Source: Mycobacteriales bacterium | Lineage (GTDB): Bacteria > Actinomycetota > Actinomycetes > Mycobacteriales > SCTD01 | Reading direction: 5' to 3' | DNA: 64,000 nt | Assembly: GCA_030697205.1 (NCBI GenBank) | Contig: JAUYQP010000042.1 | Coordinates: forward strand, 62,001 to 126,000 | Shown: piece by piece, positions 29,301-35,656 of the stretch | Position numbering within the stretch: position 1 is the stretch's first letter | Layout: each line of letters opens with the position of its first letter | Notes under the pieces: model-generated | Told to the model about the DNA's origin: nothing | The model's input: only the letters and a program-made list of their open reading frames with translations | Database searches by the model: none | Translations under genes and position numbers: made by a program

Positions 29301-30618
29301 CATCGTCACGCACAACACCGTCCAGGCGCTGGCGATGACCCTGCGGGCGCAGGAGCAGGGCACCGTCGGTGGCACGGCAGGGCCGCTGCTGGTCGTGGCG
29401 CCGACCAGCGTCGTGGCGACGTGGGCCCGTGAGGCCGCGCGCTTCGCCCCGTCCCTGACGGTCGTCGCCGTGACCGAGACCGCGGCGCGCAGCGGCCTCG
29501 AGCTCGCCGACCTGGTCGGTGACGCCGACGTCGTGATCACGTCGTACGCCTTGTTCCGCATCGACGAGGACGCCTATCAGGGCCTCACCTGGTCGGGGCT
29601 GGTGCTCGACGAGGCCCAGTTCGTGAAGAACCACCAGGCCAAGACCTACCAGTGCGCGCGGCGGCTGCGCGCGCCCTTCAAGCTCGCCATCACCGGCACG
29701 CCGCTCGAGAACTCCCTCATGGACCTGTGGTCGATGCTCTCGATCACGGCACCGGGCCTGTTCCCCAACCCGCAGCGCTTCACCGAACTCTACCGCCGGC
29801 CGATCGAGAGCGGTTCCTCGCCCGAGGTGCTCGCCGCGCTGCGCAGGCGGATCCGCCCCCTGATGCTGCGTCGCACCAAGGACCAGGTCGCGGTCGACCT
29901 ACCTCCGAGGGTCGAGCAGGTCCTGCCGGTCGAGCTCAACCCCGCGCACCGCAAGGTCTACGACAAGCACCTCGCCCGCGAGCGGCAGCGCGTCCTCGGG
30001 CTGCTCGACGACCTGCAGCGCAACCGGATCGCGATCCTGCGCTCGCTCACGGTGCTGCGCCAGCTCGCCCTCGACGCGTCGCTGGTCGACGACGCGCACG
30101 CCGGCAAGGTCCGGTCGAGCAAGATCGACGTGCTGCTGGAGCAGCTACAGGAGGTCGTCGCCGAGGGCCACCGGGTGCTGGTCTTCAGCCAGTTCACCGG
30201 CTTCCTCGGGCTGGTCAAGGCCCGCCTCGACGCCGAGGGCATCGGCTACTGCTACCTCGACGGCCGCACCCGCAACCGGCCGGCCCGGATCGCGGAGTTC
30301 ACCGAGGGCACCGCACCGGTGTTCCTCATCAGCCTCAAGGCCGGCGGGGTGGGCCTGACGCTCACCGAGGCCGACTACGTCTTCGTCCTCGACCCCTGGT
30401 GGAACCCCGCTGCGGAGGCCCAGGCCGTCGACCGTGCTCACCGCATCGGGCAGTCCAAGACCGTGATGGTCTACCGCCTGGTCGCGACCGACACCATCGA
30501 GGAGAAGGTGGTCGCGCTGCAGCAGCGCAAGCGCGACCTGTTCGCGCAGGTCGTCGACGACGACGCGATGACCGGCTCGGCGATGACCGCCGACGACATC
30601 CGCGGCCTGTTCACCTGA
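26341..30618 (+). CDS. SNF2-family DNA helicase/ATPase with SWIM zinc finger and in-frame intein
   Basis: 1425-codon precursor; 1089 aa after removal of a 336-aa intein at codons 657-992. The N-terminal SWIM zinc finger has C83, C85, C91 and H93 (GECSCPIGIDCKHVV). The Swi2/Snf2 ATPase core starts near residue 630: Walker A DDMGLGK|T is split by the intein, then LVLDEAQFVKN (motif II), ITGTPLENS (III), VFSQFTGFLGLVK and QAVDRAHRIGQ (VI). Such proteins translocate on duplex DNA; the biological role of SWIM-SNF2 proteins in bacteria is poorly known. GGAGG lies five bases before the ATG and a -10-like TAGTCT at 26308-26313. It is divergent from truA and converges on Uma2 with a 15-bp gap. Activity requires splicing because the Walker A Thr is the +1 extein residue. 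Confidence 0.93.
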   Translation: MQVTLRTPWPEWLLRCTDDDLIAVCGGGSVARGALYAKKQAVRTLVCDDDALEAVVSGSGGRAYETLVTGDVYDGEVEVGGECSCPIGIDCKHVVAVVLTARRLARAAGQAASPALSVVREWEARLAPLLGPPDAEPESAPVGLQLELVSATPSRHDATAGTPRLRLRAVVPGKNGRWVRTGATWRDVDNRWSGLAVGPDQREVLRAFLTTQRSRQSSTFYGYGYGDTSVHLDELGPTAWALIDRAVQTGIALLTTAADRKVELAAPATVVVDAGRRGGDLALMPVARLVDGPDVALDDLVLVGAPAHGAFRVDAEALLLLPFTAPLAPAADALARGGTVTVPESDVPDFLQRFYPALRRRAALVSLDGSVELPEVRPPHLVLQVAFEPGHRTVLGWCVGYPSGDQVTLVRGADQTVTRDLVAERALVAGLPDLPGVDRDPFGHARLVAETVLEGMATARFVRDTLPLIRALDGVVVEVTGEPASYGESSEPPRITVSTKDSDQTDWFDLQVSVSVADEDVPVADLLAAIAHGQEELLLPSGTWFGLDRPELVALRRVVEEARALTDRESTGLRLTPFHAGLWEELVGLGVVEHQSARWSATVGGLLALETLPTPPPPAGLQATLRPYQLEGYHWLSLLWDHQLGGILADDMGLGKGLAHGTRVLVPGGWTKVEDLQPGHQVIGRDGAAHTVTGVYDRGLLPTFRVRFNDGASVVVDGEHLWAVQHVQNGHRHPDDWTVVETQALATDLVDGAGNRKWRIPVVAPVQHPHAELPLDPYLLGVLLGDGCLRQSTPMVSTADVELLDLLQPLLPAPVRPVHASAYDYRLSGCGPDHRNPLTSALRDLGLWGLGSHHKFVPDTYLHAAADQRLALLQGLMDTDGSAGPNSTNEFGSVSQDLADAVAHLTESLGGIVRRGSRVLPDGSHAYRVNVKLTICPFRLPRKAARWVAPTKYPPGRIISAIEPAGPAPVTCIAVDAPDKLFVTEHHIVTHNTVQALAMTLRAQEQGTVGGTAGPLLVVAPTSVVATWAREAARFAPSLTVVAVTETAARSGLELADLVGDADVVITSYALFRIDEDAYQGLTWSGLVLDEAQFVKNHQAKTYQCARRLRAPFKLAITGTPLENSLMDLWSMLSITAPGLFPNPQRFTELYRRPIESGSSPEVLAALRRRIRPLMLRRTKDQVAVDLPPRVEQVLPVELNPAHRKVYDKHLARERQRVLGLLDDLQRNRIAILRSLTVLRQLALDASLVDDAHAGKVRSSKIDVLLEQLQEVVAEGHRVLVFSQFTGFLGLVKARLDAEGIGYCYLDGRTRNRPARIAEFTEGTAPVFLISLKAGGVGLTLTEADYVFVLDPWWNPAAEAQAVDRAHRIGQSKTVMVYRLVATDTIEEKVVALQQRKRDLFAQVVDDDAMTGSAMTADDIRGLFT
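28309..29316 (+). other. Class 3 intein with LAGLIDADG homing endonuclease inside the SNF2 Walker A motif
   Basis: 336-residue intein between GLGK and TVQALAM. It starts with Gly, not Cys/Ser (GLAHGTRVLVPGGW, block A), and ends IVTHN with Thr as +1. The noncontiguous WCT set that marks class 3 inteins is complete: Trp in block B (DGEHLWAV, two after the block B His), Cys in block F (VTCIAVDAPDK, at the place of the usual Asp) and Thr directly before the terminal His-Asn (VTHN). In class 3 the block F Cys replaces the N-terminal nucleophile. The endonuclease has both acidic LAGLIDADG motifs, LLGVLLGDG near 28675-28700 and LLQGLMDTDG near 28955-28985, so homing may be active. Seen: motifs and insertion site. 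Inferred: splicing and endonuclease activity. Confidence 0.92.
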
Positions 30619-30633
30619 CGAGCCACCGCGCGG

Positions 30634-31149
30634 TCACGGCCAGGTGATCTCGGCCTCGAGGTCGGCCATCGCGAGGTCGAGGACGCTGCTGCGGTCGGTG
30701 AGCACTGCCTGACCCGATCGCAGGTCGTAGCACCGGACCCAGCGCTCCTGCGGGTCGGCGACCACGACGTCGTGGATGCCCCTGCCGGCGTAGAACGGGA
30801 GCTTGGCCAAGGTCTCGTCGTCCGGGCTGAGCACCTCGACGACGAGCAGCGCGGTCGGGACGTAGACGGTGTGCGGCGCGGTCGCGCACAGCACGCCGTC
30901 CGGGACCCGGAAGTTCGTGGGGCTACCGATGTTGCACCCGCTGAGAGCGGCGAGTCCACGTCGTTTGGCGCGACCGGTCAGGGCGAACAGGATCTCGGCC
31001 TGCACGAGGCCGTGGTGGCTGTGCGCGTAGGGAGCCACGTGGTAGGCCCCCTCCCACACCTCGTCGTAGGTGTCCTGCCCGAGCGCGCGGCGCCGCTCCA
31101 AGAAGGCCTGGAGCTCCGGGGGTCGCTCTCCCAGGATCACGGTGCGCAT
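30634..31149 (-). CDS. Uma2 family endonuclease-fold protein (DUF820)
   Basis: 171-aa PD-(D/E)xK nuclease-like protein of the Uma2/DUF820 family. The core is NFRVPDGVLCAT (first Asp), LLVVEVLSPDDETLAKLPFY (Glu-x-Leu-Ser-x-Asp-Asp and Lys), then GIHDVVVADPQERWVRCYDL. The family is widespread in cyanobacteria and actinobacteria; its role is not established, though an endonuclease function has been proposed. It converges on the SNF2 gene and is followed downstream only by that convergent gene. It has no toxin or antitoxin-like neighbour. It could be part of the same inserted segment as the helicase. Confidence 0.85.
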   Translation of the reverse strand: MRTVILGERPPELQAFLERRRALGQDTYDEVWEGAYHVAPYAHSHHGLVQAEILFALTGRAKRRGLAALSGCNIGSPTNFRVPDGVLCATAPHTVYVPTALLVVEVLSPDDETLAKLPFYAGRGIHDVVVADPQERWVRCYDLRSGQAVLTDRSSVLDLAMADLEAEITWP

Positions 31150-31203
31150 GCGGCCAGTCTGACCGACGTCATCGCTGCGGCCAAGGGCCGACTGTGGACA
31201 AGC

Positions 31204-31241
31204 GTCGAGCCCGCCACCCCGGGTGGGGTGACGGGCTCGAC
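31204..31241 (-). terminator. Terminator of the alpha operon after rplQ
   Basis: 10-bp perfect stem (GTCGAGCCCG/CGGGCTCGAC) around a G/C-rich loop that can itself pair (CCACC/GGTGG), 13 bp past the rplQ stop. No U tract. Marks the end of the ribosomal superlocus transcript. Confidence 0.8.
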
Positions 31242-31253
31242 GGACGTGCAGGA

Positions 31254-31991
31254 CTACTTGGTGTCGCCCTCGGTGCTGTCCTCGGTGGCGTCGCCCTCGG
31301 CGAGCAGGTCGCCCTGGACCGGCTCCTCGGCAGCAGCAGCCTCGGGAGCAGCCTCCTCGGGCGCAGCCTCCTCGGGAGCAGTCTCCTCGGGGGCGGTCTC
31401 CTCGACCGGCTCCGCGGCGGGGGCCTCGGTGACCTCGGCGTCGACAGCGGCGCCGGCCTCGGCAGCCTCGTCACGCGCAGCGGCGTCAGCCTCGGCGGCG
31501 ACGGCGGCGGCGGTCGGGGACTCGGCCTTCAGGTCCTCGGCAGCCTCGAGCGTCGCGCCGGTCGGGGCCTTCTTCGGGGCGGTCTTGGTGCCACGGGCGC
31601 GCTCGGCCTCGCCGACGGCCTGCTGGGCCACCGTGAGGGCCTCGACGAGCTCGATGATCGCCATCGGCGCGTTGTCGCCCTTGCGGTTGCCGACCTTGAG
31701 GATGCGGGTGTAGCCACCCGGGCGGTTCTCGTAGCGCGGGCCGATCGTCTCGAACAGCTCGTGCACGACCGACTTGTCGCGCACGACCTTGAGGACCTGG
31801 CGACGGGCGTGCAGGTCACCGCGCTTGCCGAAGGTGATGAGCTTCTCGACGTAGGGGCGCAGGCGCTTGGCCTTGGCCTCGGTCGTGGTGATCCGGCCGT
31901 GCTCGAGCAGCGCGGTCGCGAGGTTGGCGAGCATGAGGCGCTCGTGCGCCGGGCTGCCGCCCATGCGCGGACCCTTGGTGGGCGTAGGCAT
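31254..31991 (-). CDS. rplQ: 50S ribosomal protein L17 with long acidic C-terminal extension
   Basis: Large-subunit protein near the exit tunnel. The N-terminal ~120 residues are normal L17 ([55 protein letters not shown]). The remaining ~120 residues of the 245 are an Ala/Glu/Pro-rich acidic tail with repeated [10 protein letters not shown] units ending in STEGDTK. Actinobacterial L17 often carries such a tail, which is not part of the ribosome-embedded fold. The ATG at 31991 has GGAAGGA seven bases upstream. Last gene of the alpha operon. Confidence 0.97.
   Translation of the reverse strand: MPTPTKGPRMGGSPAHERLMLANLATALLEHGRITTTEAKAKRLRPYVEKLITFGKRGDLHARRQVLKVVRDKSVVHELFETIGPRYENRPGGYTRILKVGNRKGDNAPMAIIELVEALTVAQQAVGEAERARGTKTAPKKAPTGATLEAAEDLKAESPTAAAVAAEADAAARDEAAEAGAAVDAEVTEAPAAEPVEETAPEETAPEEAAPEEAAPEAAAAEEPVQGDLLAEGDATEDSTEGDTK
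31340..31399 (+). repeat. 15-bp tandem repeat coding the L17 tail
   Basis: Four copies of a 15-bp unit (consensus CCTCGGGAGCAGCCT on the plus strand) in phase with the codons, giving the Glu-Glu-[Ala/Thr]-Ala-Pro pentads of the rplQ C-terminus. Copy number could vary between strains by slippage. Confidence 0.8.
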
Positions 31992-32065
31992 GTCGTTCCT
32001 TCCAGGTGCGGGACCGTGTTCGGTCCGTGGGGGCGCCGCCGCGGGTGCGGGGGCCCTGCCTGCCA

Positions 32066-32102
32066 CCGGTACGACGCAAGGACGGGCCTTGCGTCGTACC
32101 GG
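32066..32102 (-). promoter_or_regulatory. Perfect 16-bp hairpin between rpoA and rplQ
   Basis: Arms CCGGTACGACGCAAGG and its exact complement, loop of five bases, starting 18 bp past the rpoA stop. Being inside the operon and without a U tract, it is more likely an attenuator, RNase III-type processing site or 3'-end stabiliser than a full terminator. It could make L17 less abundant than RNA polymerase alpha. Confidence 0.75.
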
Positions 32103-32120
32103 GCCGTGCTGTGGTTCCTG

Positions 32121-33173
32121 CTAGAGCTGCTCGTCCTCGGCGAACGACTGGTCGTCGTCGGCCGGGTCGGAGAAGCTCGGGTTGCCGAACTCGTCGGTGC
32201 CGTACTGGTTGACGATCTGGCTCGGGTCGAACCCGGGCGGGCTGTCCTTGAGGGCGAGGCCCATCTGGTGCAGCTTGACCTTGACCTCGTCGATCGACTT
32301 CGCACCGAAGTTGCGGATGTCGAGCAGGTCGGCCTCCGAGCGCGAGACGAGCTCGCCCACGGTGTGGATGCCCTCGCGCTTGAGGCAGTTGTAGGAGCGG
32401 ACGGTGAGGTCCATCTCCTCGATCGGCAGCGCGAGGTCGGCCGCGAGAGCGGCGTCGGTCGGCGACGGGCCGATGTCGATGCCCTCGGCCTCGGCGTTGA
32501 GCTCCTGCGCGAGACCGAACAGGCCCACGAGGGTCTTGCCGGCCGACGCGATCGCGTCGCGCGGGGTGATCGACGGCTTGGTCTCGACGTCGATGACGAG
32601 GCGGTCGAAGTCGGTGCGCTGCTCGACGCGGGTGGCCTCGACCTTGTAGGTCACCTTGAGGACCGGCGAGTAGATGGAGTCGACCGGGATGCGGCCGATC
32701 TCCTGGCCGACCTGCTTGTTCTGCACGGCGGAGACGTAGCCGCGACCGCGCTCGACGGTCAGCTCGATCTCCAGGCGGCCCTTGCCGTTGAGGGTCGCGA
32801 TGTGCAGGTCGGGGCTGTGGATCTCGACGCCCGCGGGGGGCGCGATGTCCGCGGCGGTGACCGGGCCGGGGCCCTGCTTTCGCAGGTACATCACGACCGG
32901 CTCGTCGGACTCCGAGGAGACCACGAGCTCCTTGAGGTTGAGGATGAGGTCGGTGACGTCTTCCTTCACCCCCGGGACGGTGGTGAACTCGTGCAGGACG
33001 CCGTCGATGCGGATGCTCGTGACCGAGGCACCGGGGATCGACGACAGCAGCGTGCGGCGGATCGAGTTGCCGAGGGTGTAGCCGAAACCGGGCTCGAGCG
33101 GCTCGAGGATGAAGCGGGAGCGGTACTCGCTGACCGGCTCCTCGGTGAGGGTGGGGCGCTGTGCGATGAGCAC
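32121..33173 (-). CDS. rpoA: DNA-directed RNA polymerase subunit alpha
   Basis: Alpha subunit that dimerises to nucleate RNA polymerase and whose C-terminal domain contacts promoter UP elements and activators; 350 aa. The GTG at 33173 gives [20 protein letters not shown], the actinobacterial N-terminus, with GGAAGGA six bases upstream. alpha-[23 protein letters not shown]. alpha-[23 protein letters not shown] and the helix around [14 protein letters not shown]. The acidic tail ends [12 protein letters not shown]. It lies between rpsD and rplQ, with strong hairpins on both sides. Confidence 0.99.
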   Translation of the reverse strand: MLIAQRPTLTEEPVSEYRSRFILEPLEPGFGYTLGNSIRRTLLSSIPGASVTSIRIDGVLHEFTTVPGVKEDVTDLILNLKELVVSSESDEPVVMYLRKQGPGPVTAADIAPPAGVEIHSPDLHIATLNGKGRLEIELTVERGRGYVSAVQNKQVGQEIGRIPVDSIYSPVLKVTYKVEATRVEQRTDFDRLVIDVETKPSITPRDAIASAGKTLVGLFGLAQELNAEAEGIDIGPSPTDAALAADLALPIEEMDLTVRSYNCLKREGIHTVGELVSRSEADLLDIRNFGAKSIDEVKVKLHQMGLALKDSPPGFDPSQIVNQYGTDEFGNPSFSDPADDDQSFAEDEQL

Positions 33174-33257
33174 GAAGAGTCCTTCCGGGACCTGTCCGCG
33201 GCGTCCGCCATATGACGTCGCGTCTGCGCGCGGATGACGGGTCCGCGCGGTCTTTCG

Positions 33258-33289
33258 CCCGGCCGGGGCGTCCGTCTGCCCCGGCCGGG
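33258..33289 (-). promoter_or_regulatory. Perfect 12-bp hairpin between rpsD and rpoA
   Basis: CCCGGCCGGGGC pairs exactly with GCCCCGGCCGGG around an 8-nt loop, starting six bases past the rpsD stop. Intercistronic position suggests partial termination or RNA processing that sets S4 versus RpoA output; S4 is the classical regulator of the alpha operon in enterobacteria, but no S4 site is recognised here. Confidence 0.7.
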
Positions 33290-33295
33290 ATGGTG

Positions 33296-33922
33296 CTACT
33301 TGCTGTAGAGCTCGACGATCAGCTGCTCCTGGACCGGGGTGTCGATCACCTGGCGGGCCGGGAGGTTGTGCACGAGGACGCGCATCTGCGAGGAGATGAC
33401 CTCCATCCACGCCGGCGGCTGCCGGTCGCCGTGGGTCTCGCGGGCGATGACGTAGGGCGTCAGCTCGCGGCTCTTCGGGCGGATCTCGACGATGTCGCTC
33501 GCGGTGACGCGGTACGACGGGATGTCGACCTTCTTGCCGTTGACCAGGACGTGTCCGTGGCGCACGGCCTGCCGGGCGTGGTCGCGAGAGGTCGCGAAGC
33601 CGGCGCGGTAGACGACGTTGTCGAGGCGGCTCTCGAGGATGACGAGCAGGTTCTCACCGGTCTTGCCGGTCTTCTTGTTCGCCTCCTCGTAGTAGCCGCG
33701 GAACTGCTTCTCGAGCACGCCGTAGATGCGCGCGCACTTCTGCTTCTCGCGCATCTGCAGGAGGTACTCGGAGTCCTTGGTGCGACCGCGGCCGTGCTCA
33801 CCCGGGGGGTAGGGACGGATCTCGATCGGGCACTTCGGGGACTCGCACTTGCTGCCCTTGAGGAACAGCTTCATCTTCTCGCGACGGCAGCGGCGGCAGT
33901 CGGCACCCGTATAGCGGGCCAT
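33296..33922 (-). CDS. rpsD: 30S ribosomal protein S4 (zinc-binding form)
   Basis: Primary 16S rRNA-binding assembly protein; 208 aa. The ATG at 33922 gives [21 protein letters not shown]9, C12, C26 and C31 form the zinc-ligand set of the C+ type, implying zinc dependence. The S4 RNA-binding domain is [20 protein letters not shown]...[17 protein letters not shown]. The C-terminus QLIVELYSK is typical. Upstream frame extension to 34000 has no family support. Confidence 0.98.
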   Translation of the reverse strand: MARYTGADCRRCRREKMKLFLKGSKCESPKCPIEIRPYPPGEHGRGRTKDSEYLLQMREKQKCARIYGVLEKQFRGYYEEANKKTGKTGENLLVILESRLDNVVYRAGFATSRDHARQAVRHGHVLVNGKKVDIPSYRVTASDIVEIRPKSRELTPYVIARETHGDRQPPAWMEVISSQMRVLVHNLPARQVIDTPVQEQLIVELYSK

Positions 33923-33944
33923 ATCTGTGTGTCTCTCTTCCGGG

Positions 33945-34352
33945 TCAGACGCGACGGCGCTTGGACGGACGGCAACCGTTGTGCGGCACCGGGGTGACAT
34001 CGCTGATCGAGCCGACCTCGAGGCCGGTCGCCTGCAGCGAGCGGATCGCCGTCTCGCGGCCCGAACCCGGGCCCTTCACGAACACGTCGACCTTCTTCAT
34101 GCCGTGCTCCTGCGCCTTGCGGGCGCAGTTCTCCGCGGCCATCTGAGCGGCGAACGGCGTGGACTTGCGCGAGCCCTTGAAGCCGACGTGGCCGGCGGAG
34201 GCCCAGGCGATCACGTTGCCCTGCGGGTCGGTGATCGAGACGATCGTGTTGTTGAACGTCGACTTGATGTGCGCCTGGCCGTGCGCGACGTTCTTCTTCT
34301 CCTTGCGGCGGACCTTCTTCACGCCGGCGCCGGTGCGGGTCTTGGGAGGCAT
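33945..34352 (-). CDS. rpsK: 30S ribosomal protein S11
   Basis: Platform protein near the E site; 135 aa. The basic N-terminus ([20 protein letters not shown]) is followed by the conserved [40 protein letters not shown] and the C-terminus THNGCRP-type [14 protein letters not shown]. It sits between rpsM (57 bp) and rpsD (22 bp) in the canonical alpha-operon order. Confidence 0.98.
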   Translation of the reverse strand: MPPKTRTGAGVKKVRRKEKKNVAHGQAHIKSTFNNTIVSITDPQGNVIAWASAGHVGFKGSRKSTPFAAQMAAENCARKAQEHGMKKVDVFVKGPGSGRETAIRSLQATGLEVGSISDVTPVPHNGCRPSKRRRV

Positions 34353-34409
34353 GTCAGCTCTTCTTCTCGAGGTGGTCGGTGACGTCTGCCGTGACGGGGC
34401 GGGTAGTCA

Positions 34410-34787
34410 CTACTTCTTCGGCTTCTTCTTGCCGGCGACGGTCTTCTTCGGGCCCTTGCGGGTGCGCGCGTTGGTGTGCGTGCGCTGCCCGTGGACCGGC
34501 AGGCCGCGGCGGTGACGGATGCCCTGGTAGCAGCCGATCTCGATCTTGCGGCGGATGTCCTGGGCGACCTCGCGGCGCAGGTCTCCCTCGACCTTGTAGT
34601 TGGCGTCGATCCAGTCGCGCAGCTTGACGAGGTCGTCGTCGCCGAGGTCCTTGACGCGGACGTCCGGCGAGACGCCGGTCTCGGCGAGCGTCTGCTGCGC
34701 GCGGGTACGGCCGATGCCGTAGATGTAGGTGAGCGCGATCTCCAACCGCTTCTCGCGGGGGAGGTCGACGCCAGCAAGGCGTGCCAT
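34410..34787 (-). CDS. rpsM: 30S ribosomal protein S13
   Basis: Head protein forming intersubunit bridges with L5; 125 aa. [33 protein letters not shown], the helix-two-turn-helix region and the basic tail [21 protein letters not shown] are typical. A 159-nt gap with three consecutive hairpins separates it from rpmJ upstream. Confidence 0.98.
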   Translation of the reverse strand: MARLAGVDLPREKRLEIALTYIYGIGRTRAQQTLAETGVSPDVRVKDLGDDDLVKLRDWIDANYKVEGDLRREVAQDIRRKIEIGCYQGIRHRRGLPVHGQRTHTNARTRKGPKKTVAGKKKPKK

Positions 34788-34836
34788 GTGCGGGCTATCT
34801 CCTTCTGCATGCGGAGGTCGTGTGCGCGATCCCTGC

Positions 34837-34895
34837 CCCCTCCTGCCCAGGAGGGGCCCCGGCCTCCGACCGGGGGTGTCCGCTGCGAGCAGCGG
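34837..34895 (-). promoter_or_regulatory. Three tandem hairpins between rpmJ and rpsM
   Basis: Stem 1: CCCCTCCTG/CAGGAGGGG (34837-34856, 2-nt loop); stem 2: CCCCGG/CCGGGG (34857-34875); stem 3: CCGCTGC/GCAGCGG (34880-34895, 2-nt loop). They sit almost end to end in the leader of the rpsM cistron and could be an attenuator or a ribosomal-protein binding site; no known motif was recognised. Confidence 0.6.
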
Positions 34896-34946
34896 GTGGG
34901 TGCGCCTCGTGCTTGTGTGGTGCGGGTGGTGCGTTGAGCTGGCTGA

Positions 34947-35063
34947 CTAGCCCTGGCGCTGCTTGTGGCGGGCGCTGGACGAGCAGATGACCATCACGCG
35001 ACGGTTGCGCCGGATGACGCGGCACTTGTCGCAGATGGGCTTGACGCTCGGCTTGACCTTCAC
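34947..35063 (-). CDS. rpmJ: 50S ribosomal protein L36 (zinc-binding form)
   Basis: 38-aa large-subunit protein starting at GTG 35063 with AGAGGA upstream: [20 protein letters not shown] and C-terminal KQRQG. Zinc ligands C11, C14, C27 and H33 are intact (the C+ type). One residue longer than most L36 because of an extra Ser in CSSSARHK. It follows infA by 14 bp. Too short to be found by length-filtered gene calling. Confidence 0.96.
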   Translation of the reverse strand: MKVKPSVKPICDKCRVIRRNRRVMVICSSSARHKQRQG

Positions 35064-35077
35064 GGGAACTCGTTCCT

Positions 35078-35299
35078 CTACTTGTAGCGGTAGACGATGC
35101 GACCGCGGGTGAGGTCGTAGGGCGAGAGCTCCACGACCACGCGGTCCTCGGGGAGGATGCGGATGTAGTGCTGCCGCATCTTGCCGCTGATGTGGGCCAG
35201 GACCTTGTGGCCGTTCTGCAGCTCCACGCGGAACATCGCGTTGGGGAGCGGCTCGACGACTCGGCCCTCGATCTCGATGGCCCCGTCCTTCTTCGGCAT
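35078..35299 (-). CDS. infA: Translation initiation factor IF-1
   Basis: 73-aa OB-fold factor that binds the A site during initiation. The ATG at 35299 gives [20 protein letters not shown], matching the actinobacterial form, and the protein ends GRIVYRYK; a GTG three codons earlier is the only alternative. GGAGG is close upstream. infA normally follows map directly, but here about 3.2 kb with three other genes separates them. infA has its own promoter-like sequence 110 bp upstream. Confidence 0.98.
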   Translation of the reverse strand: MPKKDGAIEIEGRVVEPLPNAMFRVELQNGHKVLAHISGKMRQHYIRILPEDRVVVELSPYDLTRGRIVYRYK

Positions 35300-35416
35300 G
35301 TCCTCCACGATCCGTCGGCTTGGTGGTGCAGATTGGTGGTGCGGGTGGAGCTGCCCGGGAGCATGGTCCGCAGCCCGGTGGGCATGCGGACACGGCGGAG
35401 CGCAGTCCGAACGGGA

Positions 35417-35446
35417 AGTCTACGTCGGAACCGCGCTGCGGTCCAA
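35417..35446 (-). promoter_or_regulatory. Putative infA promoter
   Basis: -35 TTGGAC (35441-35446), 18-bp spacer, -10 TAGACT (35417-35422), giving an untranslated leader of about 110 nt before infA. Good fit to the actinobacterial housekeeping pattern; it would drive infA-rpmJ-rpsM-rpsK-rpsD-rpoA-rplQ independently of the upstream cassette. Confidence 0.6.
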
Positions 35447-35570
35447 CTCCCCCTGCGCTCGCCCGGCGCGGATGCCGTGTGACCTCGCTCTCACCGGCGC
35501 TCCCTCACCCCCTCCCCACCCCTCCGCACCCGGACCCTCGCCCGGACACCACCCCGAACCCACCCCGGAC

Positions 35571-35626
35571 GATCTTCGCCTCCTTGCGGCGGGCTGAGCG
35601 TGACCGCCCGCAACACGGCGAAGATC
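35571..35626. terminator. Long hairpin 3' of the subtilase gene
   Basis: 56-bp palindrome: outer arms GATCTTCGCC and GGCGAAGATC pair exactly, inner GCGGGC/GCCCGC surround TGAGCGTGACC. It lies 31 bp past the subtilase stop and upstream of the infA promoter, so it probably insulates the cassette from the alpha operon. It shares GATC ends and the loop word GAGCGTGACC with the palindrome at 58382-58454. Confidence 0.65.
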
Positions 35627-35656
35627 ACTATGCAGGAGGGGCGGGGTGGGGGCGGG

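Larger units (their letters stand above)
35300..35656. other. 357-bp gap between infA and the subtilase gene
   Basis: Holds the infA promoter (35417-35446) and a long hairpin (35571-35626). Between them, about 35490-35566, is a strongly C-rich plus strand, i.e. many runs of three or more G on the minus (transcribed) strand, able in principle to form a G-quadruplex. A second, oppositely skewed G-rich run lies at 35632-35656. No coding potential or tRNA seen. Confidence 0.6.

Noticed and set aside
33923-34000. Longer rpsD product starting about 26 codons upstream
   Set aside because: The [12 protein letters not shown] start is universal in this family, and the extension runs into rpsK in another register.
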